From SZUA-584 sp040768905 (GTDB lineage Bacteria; Bacillota; Clostridia; Christensenellales; SZUA-584), in assembly GCA_040768905.1 (NCBI GenBank), contig JAXGMA010000001.1, positions 124,001-188,000 of the forward strand: 64,000 bases of DNA, written 5' to 3'. Each line of letters opens with the position of its first letter. Positions within the stretch are counted from its first letter, which is position 1. The notes under the pieces were generated by a model. That model was not told the DNA's origin, did no database searches, and worked only from the letters and a program-made list of their open reading frames with translations. Below, in pieces: positions 58,501-64,000 of the stretch. A program made the translations under genes and the position numbers.

Positions 58501-58535
58501 ACACAAACTGCGGCCTTTGTGTCGCTTTTTTGTTG
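58501..58535 (+). terminator. Terminator between SCIFF peptide and maturase genes
   Basis: ACACAAA, eight-base loop, TTTGTGT then CGCTTTTTTG. Partial termination here would yield more peptide than enzyme. Confidence 0.8.
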
Positions 58536-58568
58536 TATGGGCTTTTTATATATAAGAGAGGGTAACCG

Positions 58569-59894
58569 GTGATACACACATTTGCATGCGGCGATAAGCG
58601 CTTTGTGCTGGATGTCGAAACGGGCAGCGTGCATATGGCCGATGAGGCGGCGTTTGAGGCGCTTTGCGGATTGGAGCGGCTCGAAGCAGCTGGCGGCGAC
58701 GTGGACGCGGCATTGCGCGGCGGCGGCGCCATGATGGATGAAATCCGCGCCTTGCGGGAGCAAGGGCTGTTGTTTTCGCAGCCGGAGCAACACGAGAAGG
58801 AGCCTTCGGCCATAGTCAAAGCCATGTGCCTGCACCTCGCGCACGACTGCAACCTGCGCTGCGCCTACTGCTTTGCGGATGGCGGCGCGTTTGCCGGACG
58901 GCGGGGGCTGATGTCCGCAGAGACGGCGCGGGCAGCCATTGATTTTCTGGTTGGCGTTTCGGGCAGCCGGCGCAATCTTGAGATCGATTTTTTCGGCGGC
59001 GAACCGCTGATGAATTTTGATGTACTCAAACAGACGGTGAAATACGCGCGCTCCCTGGAGCGGCGGCACGGCAAGCATTTCCGATTCACCGTGACCACCA
59101 ACGCCTACCATATGACCGATGAGATGATCAGCTACATCAACGCGCAGATGGACAATGTGGTGGTCAGCATAGACGGGCGGCCGCATGTGCACGATGCCGT
59201 GCGCAAAACGGCGGACGGCAGGGGCAGCTACGCGCGCGTGGCGGCAAACGCCAAAAAACTGCTCGGAGCACGTAAGGGCGAATACTATGTGCGCGGCACA
59301 TTCACGGCGGACAACCTTGATTTTGCGCAGGATGTGCTGCACATTGCGGACATGGGCTATGGCGGCGTGTCGATAGAGCCGGTGGTGACTGCAGCACGAA
59401 ACGCCATCCGGCAAGAGCATTTGCCTTTGGTTTTTGCGGAGTATGATAATCTTTCGGCTGAATATGTGCGGCGCAGAAAGGGCGGAAACGGTTTTACGTT
59501 CTTTCATTTCATGGTGGATCTTGACGCGGGGCCGTGCATGAAAAAACGCGTGCGCGGCTGCGGCGCGGGCACGGAATATGTGGCGGTCGCACCGGCGGGC
59601 GGTATTTACCCGTGCCATCAGTTCGTCGGGCGTGAAGAATACTGCATGGGCAGCGTTTTTGCGCAGGGGCTTGATGCAGACATCTCGGCGCAGTTTGAGA
59701 GATGCAGCATATACAACATGGAGGACTGTGCGCGCTGCTGGGCAAAGTACTACTGCAGCGGCGGCTGCGCGGCGGCCAACTTTAACACGGGCGGCGATAT
59801 TTACAGCCCTTATGCCGTGGGCTGCGCCATGCAGAAAAAGAGGCTGGAGATCGCGATAGGCATCGCGGCAGCCGAAAAAACGGAGGAAGCATGA
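58569..59894 (+). CDS. scfB: SCIFF radical-SAM thioether maturase
   Basis: A 441-residue radical-SAM/SPASM enzyme. The iron-sulfur motif is CNLRCAYC (Cys94, Cys98, Cys101); the N-terminal 80 residues resemble a RiPP recognition element; LEIDFFGGEPLMNFDVL follows in the barrel. The SPASM cysteines are in CMKKRVRGCGAGTEY, GGIYPCHQF, CARCWAKYYCSGGC and AVGCAM, binding two auxiliary clusters. It crosslinks Cys sulfur to alpha-carbons of the SCIFF peptide. GTG at 58569 is the start, with GAGGG before it. It overlaps the next gene by four bases. Confidence 0.95.
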   Translation: MIHTFACGDKRFVLDVETGSVHMADEAAFEALCGLERLEAAGGDVDAALRGGGAMMDEIRALREQGLLFSQPEQHEKEPSAIVKAMCLHLAHDCNLRCAYCFADGGAFAGRRGLMSAETARAAIDFLVGVSGSRRNLEIDFFGGEPLMNFDVLKQTVKYARSLERRHGKHFRFTVTTNAYHMTDEMISYINAQMDNVVVSIDGRPHVHDAVRKTADGRGSYARVAANAKKLLGARKGEYYVRGTFTADNLDFAQDVLHIADMGYGGVSIEPVVTAARNAIRQEHLPLVFAEYDNLSAEYVRRRKGGNGFTFFHFMVDLDAGPCMKKRVRGCGAGTEYVAVAPAGGIYPCHQFVGREEYCMGSVFAQGLDADISAQFERCSIYNMEDCARCWAKYYCSGGCAAANFNTGGDIYSPYAVGCAMQKKRLEIAIGIAAAEKTEEA

Positions 59895-60409
59895 TTTATG
59901 AGTTTAACGGCATCACGCCGGATATAAGCGCGGGTGCATATGTACACGCCAACGCGGTCGTCATCGGGGATGTGCGCATAGGCAAAGACGCAAACCTGTG
60001 GCCGGGCGCTGTGGTGCGCGGCGACATGGCGCGCATCACCATCGGCAAGCGCACAAACGCGCAGGACGGCAGTGTGCTGCACACCGATTACAACATGCCG
60101 ATGATCGTCGGTGACAATGTGACGATAGGCCACAACGCGGTGCTGCATTCATGCGATATCGGCAGCAACACATTGATAGGCATGGGTGCGGTCGTGCTCA
60201 ACGCGGCCAATGTGGGTGATAACTGCATCGTGGCGGCAGGCACGCTGATACCCGGCGGCAAGGTGATACCGCCGCGCAGCCTCGTGATGGGCAATCCGTA
60301 CCGCATCGTGCGGGAGCTGACGGATGAAGAAATCGCAAAAACGATGCAGAACGCGGAAGACTACGTGGCTCTGAGTAAAATGCATATACGCACAAGCGTG
60401 ATAAAATAG
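59891..60409 (+). CDS. Gamma carbonic anhydrase family protein
   Basis: A 172-residue left-handed beta-helix protein with hexapeptide repeats (VVIGDVRIGKDANLWPGAVV, NVTIGHNAVLHSCDIGSNTL, LIGMGAVVLNAANVGDNCIV). Zinc-binding His residues occur in SVLHTDY, IGHNAV and LHSCDIG. Members are trimeric; some interconvert CO2 and bicarbonate, others have no proven activity. ATGA overlap with the SCIFF maturase gene shows coupling in one operon. Confidence 0.9.
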   Translation: MIYEFNGITPDISAGAYVHANAVVIGDVRIGKDANLWPGAVVRGDMARITIGKRTNAQDGSVLHTDYNMPMIVGDNVTIGHNAVLHSCDIGSNTLIGMGAVVLNAANVGDNCIVAAGTLIPGGKVIPPRSLVMGNPYRIVRELTDEEIAKTMQNAEDYVALSKMHIRTSVIK

Positions 60410-60501
60410 CCCATTTGCCGTTGCTGGTTTTTATGGGCGCAGATTTTTTGCTGAAAAGATGCTGGTCATCAGCCAAAACATGGTGAAGAAGGAGACTTGT
60501 T

Positions 60502-60537
60502 ATGAAAACCCCCGCTTTAGAGAGTGTGCCCTGTTAG
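60502..60537 (+). CDS. Possible 11-residue leader peptide before rsgA
   Basis: ATGAAAACC... encodes MKTPALESVPC and stops at TAG 60535. A strong ribosome site (AAGGAGA) lies seven bases before the ATG, better than that of many full genes nearby. The stop falls inside hairpins that are mutually exclusive. This looks like a translational attenuator, though a chance ORF cannot be excluded. Confidence 0.4.
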   Translation: MKTPALESVPC

Positions 60538-60589
60538 GGAGGCACGCTTTTAAACAAAGACGCCTCCCAAAAAGGTCAACACACTTTTT
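60524..60589 (+). promoter_or_regulatory. Alternative hairpins in the rsgA leader
   Basis: Hairpin A pairs GTGTGCC with GGCACGC followed by TTTT (60524-60551). Hairpin B pairs GGGAGGC with GCCTCCC (60537-60568), overlapping A. A third option pairs AGTGTG with CACACT before TTTTT (60523-60589). Such competing structures are typical of attenuators. Function is inferred. Confidence 0.5.
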
Positions 60590-60607
60590 AATGGAGGTTT
60601 TAAAAAA

Positions 60608-61627
60608 ATGGAGAATGACACACAAGCGCTCGGCCTGACCCTTTCGATGGAAGAGGACGCGCAGCGCGAAGGGTTGGCTTCCGGCCGGGTTTTCGGCCAT
60701 GCGCACGGTATTTGGCGCGTGATGACGCGGCAGGGAGAGGTTAATTCCCGCGTTTCGGGCCTGCTGCTGCAGCAAGGCTTGTTTCCGGCGGTCGGGGATT
60801 TTGTGCAGCTTAAACAGCCCGACGGCATCATTGTGCGCGTGCTCCCAAGGCGCAGCGCATTTGTGCGCCTCTCAAAGGCCAAAGAGCAGGTGATCGCAGC
60901 AAACATAGATACAATATTCATATGCATGGCGCTTGATCGGGATTTTAACCTGCGGCGGTTGGAACGCTATCTGGCTGTCGCGTGGAACAGCGGCGCCTTA
61001 CCCGTTGTGGTTTTGACCAAAGCAGACCTGTGCATGGAAACACAAACCTGCCGCGCTGAAGCCGAGGCGGTGGCGCCGGGTGTCGATATCGTTATCACGC
61101 CAAATGAAACGGAAGCCCTGCGGCGTTATTTTTGGCCAGGAAGCACTGCCGCTTTTGTAGGCTCTTCGGGTGTCGGCAAATCAACGCTAATCAACATGCT
61201 GGCAGGAAAAGAGATACTGGCCACAAGCGAAACGCGCAGCGACGGCAAGGGCCGTCATACCACGACCGCGCGCTCGCTGATACGTGTGGGCTGCGGCACC
61301 GTGATCGACACGCCGGGCATGCGAGAATTGGGCATTGAAAGCGCGGAATTCTCCCAAAGCTTCGCGGATATCGATACGCTGGCCCAAAATTGCAGGTTTG
61401 CAGACTGTGCACACAAAGAAGAACCGGGATGCGCGGTGAGGGAGGCCATGCAAAAGGGCTGTTTATCCGAAGAACGGCTTGAAAACTGGTTCAAGCTCAG
61501 AAAAGAGGCCGCCTATGTATCGCTGAATGCGCGCCAGATCGAAGCGGCCAAGTATGATGCGATGCTTGGTCCCGGCGGTATAAAGAAAATGAAGCGCATA
61601 AAACGCGAGCTACAAAAGCGAAGATAG
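60608..61627 (+). CDS. rsgA: Ribosome small-subunit-dependent GTPase A
   Basis: A 339-residue circularly permuted GTPase that helps mature the 30S subunit. An OB-fold (about 20-85) comes first, then VVLTKADL (G4), GSSGVGKSTLINML (G1), the G2/G3 region RHTTTARSL and DTPGMRELG, and the zinc motif CRFADCAHKEEPGC. Order G4-G1-G3 is diagnostic. ATG at 60608 follows TGGAGG. The leader contains competing hairpins. Confidence 0.95.
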   Translation: MENDTQALGLTLSMEEDAQREGLASGRVFGHAHGIWRVMTRQGEVNSRVSGLLLQQGLFPAVGDFVQLKQPDGIIVRVLPRRSAFVRLSKAKEQVIAANIDTIFICMALDRDFNLRRLERYLAVAWNSGALPVVVLTKADLCMETQTCRAEAEAVAPGVDIVITPNETEALRRYFWPGSTAAFVGSSGVGKSTLINMLAGKEILATSETRSDGKGRHTTTARSLIRVGCGTVIDTPGMRELGIESAEFSQSFADIDTLAQNCRFADCAHKEEPGCAVREAMQKGCLSEERLENWFKLRKEAAYVSLNARQIEAAKYDAMLGPGGIKKMKRIKRELQKRR

Positions 61628-61630
61628 CGG

Positions 61631-61659
61631 TTGATTATCTAAAAACGCTGTGCTATAAT
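61631..61659 (+). promoter_or_regulatory. Sigma-A promoter of rpsB-tsf
   Basis: TTGATT, 17 bases, TATAAT, starting four bases after the rsgA stop. It drives a leader of about 95 bases before rpsB. Confidence 0.8.
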
Positions 61660-61676
61660 TCCAAAGGTATCACACA

Positions 61677-61737
61677 CTGCCGCTGATTTTGGCACCCGTG
61701 CCCTCACTTGGGTCGTGCGCAAAAGACGATGCGGCAG
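61677..61737 (+). promoter_or_regulatory. Structured rpsB leader
   Basis: CTGCCGC at 61677-61683 pairs with GCGGCAG at 61731-61737, enclosing inner hairpins (GGCACCCGTGCC). Ribosomal protein S2 controls its own operon through a leader in several bacteria, so an S2-binding element is plausible. No known consensus was matched. Confidence 0.5.
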
Positions 61738-61759
61738 GAGGAAAAAACGAGGAGGAAAT

Positions 61760-62584
61760 ATGTCAGTCATTTCAATGAAGCAGCTTTTGGAAGCGGGTGT
61801 TCATTTCGGGCACCAAACAAGGCGCTGGAACCCCAAGATGAAAAAGTACATCTTTACCGAGCGCAACGGCATCTATATCATCGATCTGCAAAAAACGGTC
61901 AAAATGGTAGAGCACGCGTATTTTTTTGTACGCGATGCAGTCATGGAAGGTAAGACGGTGCTTTTTGTGGGCACCAAGAAACAGGCTCAGGAATCCATCG
62001 AACAGGAAGCGCAGCGCTGCGGTATGTATCATGTCAGCCAGCGGTGGCTCGGCGGCATGCTGACCAACTTCAAAACCATACGCAGCCGTGTCAGAAGGCT
62101 TGAGAAGATCGAGAGGATGGAAGAAAGCGGCGAGTTTGCGATGCTGCCCAAAAAGGAAGTCATCAAACTGCGCCACGAGCATGAAAAACTGCAAAGGAAT
62201 CTTGGCGGCATCCGGGATATGAAAGAGCTTCCCGGGCTGCTGTTTATAGTGGACCCGCGCAAGGAGCGCATCGCGATCGCCGAAGCCAGAACGCTCGGCA
62301 TACCGATCGTGGGCATCGTGGATACCAACTGCGATCCGGACGAGATCGATTATGTTATCCCCGGCAATGATGATGCGATCCGCGCGGTCAAACTTCTTGC
62401 ATCTAAAATCGCAGATGCGTGCATCGAAGCACGCCAGGGCGAACAGTTCGCGCCCGAAGCCAGCGAGCCGGCAGCCAGCGAACCGGCAGCCAGCGAACCA
62501 GTGGCCGTTGCAAATAAAGAGGGAGAACCTTCTTTGGACGATACTGAAACCGTCCCTGACAATGAAGAGATAGAAGAGGAATAG
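61760..62584 (+). CDS. rpsB: 30S ribosomal protein S2
   Basis: A 274-residue S2. MKQLLEAGVHFGHQTRRWNP, RNGIYIIDLQKTVKMVEHAY, RWLGGMLTNFKTIRSRVRRL and LPGLLFIVDPRKERIAIAEA are conserved. The core ends near residue 232; the last 40 residues are an extra acidic tail with tandem ASEPA repeats. GAGGAGG precedes ATG 61760. tsf follows 21 bases later, the normal arrangement. Confidence 0.97.
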   Translation: MSVISMKQLLEAGVHFGHQTRRWNPKMKKYIFTERNGIYIIDLQKTVKMVEHAYFFVRDAVMEGKTVLFVGTKKQAQESIEQEAQRCGMYHVSQRWLGGMLTNFKTIRSRVRRLEKIERMEESGEFAMLPKKEVIKLRHEHEKLQRNLGGIRDMKELPGLLFIVDPRKERIAIAEARTLGIPIVGIVDTNCDPDEIDYVIPGNDDAIRAVKLLASKIADACIEARQGEQFAPEASEPAASEPAASEPVAVANKEGEPSLDDTETVPDNEEIEEE

Positions 62585-62605
62585 AACAAGGAGAGTGTTT
62601 TCGAT

Positions 62606-63535
62606 ATGATTCAAGCGAGTGATGTAAAAGCCTTAAGAGAAAAAACAGGCGCAGGCATGATGGACTGCAAAAAGGCTTTGACCGAAACCAACGGTGATAT
62701 AGAGGAAGCCATCAAGGTATTGCGTGAAAAGGGTCTCGCTTCGGCCGCCAAAAAAGCAGGGCGCATCGCAGCGGAAGGTATTGTGGACAGCGCGATCACC
62801 AGCGGTGGCAAGGTTGGCGTGCTTGTGGAAGTCAACTGTGAGACGGATTTTGTGGCAAAGACACCCGGATACAAGGCCTTTGTGCATGAGGTGGCTGTGC
62901 AGACAGCCAATTCAGCGCCAAAAGATGTGGATGCGTTGCTTGCGCAGCCTATGGGCTCGGGAACAGTCAATGATGCAGTCACCGAAAAAATTGCCGAGAT
63001 CGGCGAAAAAATATCCATCAGGCGTTTTGAGCGCTTTGAGATGGCAGCCGGGGCTGAAGGGCTGATCGAAAGCTATATCCACCTTGGCGGTAAAATCGGT
63101 GTACTTGTTGAAGCCGGCAGCGAGACGGCCGAAATAGCGAAAAGCCCTGAGTTTTTAACTTTCGTCAGGGATATTGCCATGCAAATCGCGGCGGCGAACC
63201 CTGCATACCTTGAGTCCTCTGATGTGCCGCAGAGCGTGATCGAAGGCGAAAAAGAGATACTGCGTGCACAGGCCATCGCCGAGGGCAAGCCCGAGAACAT
63301 CGCCCAGAAAATGGTGGAAGGACGCATACAAAAGTATTTCAAGGAAGTCTGCCTTCTTGAGCAGCCGTTTGTCAAAGATCAGGACATCACAATCAAGAAA
63401 CTCGTTGTGGATAAGAGCGCCGCATTTGGCTGTAAAGTCTCCATAAGGCGGTTTGTCCGGTTTGAGATGGGAGAAGGCCTCGAAAAAAGAGCAGACGATT
63501 TTGCGGAAGAGGTCATGAAGCAGACGCAGCAATAA
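62606..63535 (+). CDS. tsf: Elongation factor Ts
   Basis: A 309-residue EF-Ts, which recharges EF-Tu with GTP. The N-terminal UBA-like domain starts IQASDVKALREKTGAGMMDC, then GLASAAKKAGRIAAEG and the core signature VEVNCETDFVAKTPGYKAF; a second subdomain repeats VEAGSETAEIAKSPEF. Full length with intact ends. AAGGAGAG lies before the ATG. Confidence 0.97.
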   Translation: MIQASDVKALREKTGAGMMDCKKALTETNGDIEEAIKVLREKGLASAAKKAGRIAAEGIVDSAITSGGKVGVLVEVNCETDFVAKTPGYKAFVHEVAVQTANSAPKDVDALLAQPMGSGTVNDAVTEKIAEIGEKISIRRFERFEMAAGAEGLIESYIHLGGKIGVLVEAGSETAEIAKSPEFLTFVRDIAMQIAAANPAYLESSDVPQSVIEGEKEILRAQAIAEGKPENIAQKMVEGRIQKYFKEVCLLEQPFVKDQDITIKKLVVDKSAAFGCKVSIRRFVRFEMGEGLEKRADDFAEEVMKQTQQ

Positions 63536-63549
63536 TGTGAGCTTGTAAG

Positions 63550-63583
63550 GGGAGAGCCGCTGGGATGAGCTCTCCCTTTTTCA
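63550..63583 (+). terminator. Hairpin between tsf and pyrH
   Basis: GGGGAGAGC and GAGCTCTCCC pair around CGCTGGGAT, followed by TTTTT. Likely a terminator or attenuator separating rpsB-tsf from pyrH. Confidence 0.8.
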
Positions 63584-63619
63584 CAAGCCAATCATGCTTA
63601 TTTGGCTAAGGAGGCGGCT

Positions 63620-64000
63620 ATGCCCAAATACAAACGCATTGTACTCAAAATCAGCGGAGAAGCTCTCGCAGGCAACGGCCAGTCAGGTTTTGATTTTTCA
63701 ACGATCAACCGTGTGGCCGATCAGGTGATCGAGGTGGCACGGCTGGGTGTGGAAATTGGCATCATCGTGGGCGGCGGAAATATCTGGCGCGGCCGCAGAG
63801 GCATCGGTATGGACAGGACCACGGCCGATTATATGGGTATGCTTGCCACAGCCATCAATGCGCTGGCGATGCAGGATGCGCTTGAAAACAAGGGCATGCA
63901 GACGCGCGTTTTGACTGCTATAGAAATGCGGCAGATCGCCGAACCTTACATCCGCAGGCGCGCCATGCGGCACCTTGAAAAAGGGCGCGTCGTGATCTTT
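63620..64000 (+). CDS. pyrH: UMP kinase, 3' end cut by the window edge
   Basis: The first 127 residues of PyrH, about half the protein. RIVLKISGEALAGNGQSGFD is the N-terminal phosphate-binding segment, IIVGGGNIWRGRRGIGMDRT the next glycine-rich loop and ADYMGMLATAINALAMQDAL the UMP-site helix. It converts UMP to UDP and is allosterically controlled in bacteria. TAAGGAGG precedes the ATG. The order rpsB-tsf-pyrH is conserved; frr should follow. Confidence 0.97.
   Translation, partial: MPKYKRIVLKISGEALAGNGQSGFDFSTINRVADQVIEVARLGVEIGIIVGGGNIWRGRRGIGMDRTTADYMGMLATAINALAMQDALENKGMQTRVLTAIEMRQIAEPYIRRRAMRHLEKGRVVIF

Noticed and set aside
58347..59618. 423-codon open frame antisense to the SCIFF maturase
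   Set aside because: It runs through both the SCIFF peptide and the maturase on the opposite strand, has no ribosome site, and reflects the GC-rich codon pattern of the real gene.
62460..62510. CRISPR-like repeats
   Set aside because: The tandem 15-base units are coding repeats in the S2 tail with no spacers. No CRISPR array or cas gene was seen anywhere in the window.
61772..62614. 280-codon frame antisense to rpsB
   Set aside because: Shadow of a highly conserved gene; no motif, no start signal.

Overview
The window reads as chromosome of an anaerobic, spore-forming member of the Clostridia. Supporting markers are SigH, a Spo0E-like peptide, CotF-type spore coat proteins, the SCIFF peptide with its radical-SAM maturase, Mini-RNase III, ThyX, a T-box leader and a glycyl radical enzyme. 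No species can be named from sequence alone. Base composition splits the window: 48-64 kb is GC-rich, compact and housekeeping, while 0.3-47 kb is AT-richer, repeatedly rearranged and full of broken genes.

Layout. (1) 1-314: 3' part of tmRNA (ssrA; tag ADRTQLAYAA), the apparent attachment site of an integrated mobilizable element. (2) 0.3-9 kb: tyrosine integrase, HicAB toxin-antitoxin, Xre regulator with paired palindromic operators, frameshifted excisionase and replication-type ATPase, ParM/ParR-like pair, MobC-like protein and relaxase, and a membrane protein overlapping the relaxase gene. (3) 9.4-17.7 kb: AT-rich cargo that looks like defence: a membrane protein, a STAND/AAA-type ATPase with a possible C-terminal R-x4-H nuclease motif, a broken DUF4238 gene, a secreted YHYH protein and a large SF2 helicase lying between two copies of a structured repeat. 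The second copy abuts a 5'-truncated alcohol dehydrogenase. (4) 17.8-28.1 kb: spore coat genes, then a LacI regulator and an operator-controlled sugar operon (fucose-isomerase-like protein, glycyl radical enzyme without an adjacent activase, zinc dehydrogenase, tagaturonate-epimerase-like enzyme), ended by an IS256-family insertion in a second dehydrogenase. (5) 29.7-38 kb: a LutC-like gene, type III restriction debris, a TetR / UV-endonuclease (broken) / TspO-like / FAD oxidoreductase group, an IS200-type element and an IS3 remnant. (6) 38-48 kb: nitroreductase, ribose-type ABC importer, remnants of a chemoreceptor, DhaL and a creatininase, a membrane phosphatase with two tandem catalytic domains, and a second tagaturonate-epimerase-like gene. 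(7) 48-64 kb: YfbR, an SDR, the mrnC-thyX-rlmB-yacP-sigH block, a split TSUP transporter, a T-box-controlled acyl-CoA synthetase, an AT-rich island with Xre genes and a HEPN-like protein, the SCIFF pair, gamma carbonic anhydrase, rsgA, and rpsB-tsf-pyrH running off the end.

How the parts fit. The sugar genes at 19.5-28 kb and 38-48 kb look like two eroded uptake and catabolism loci, perhaps for a uronate or deoxy/polyol sugar; both contain a tagaturonate-epimerase-family protein, and the second supplies the importer. The mobilizable element seems to be decaying: its excisionase and ATPase are frameshifted while integrase, toxin-antitoxin, partition and mobilization genes stay open.

Best candidates for something new are the 9.4-12.3 kb ATPase locus, the repeat-bounded helicase, the orphan glycyl radical operon, the T-box in front of an acyl-CoA synthetase, and the double-domain phosphatase. 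All functional statements come from reading motifs by eye; no database search was run.
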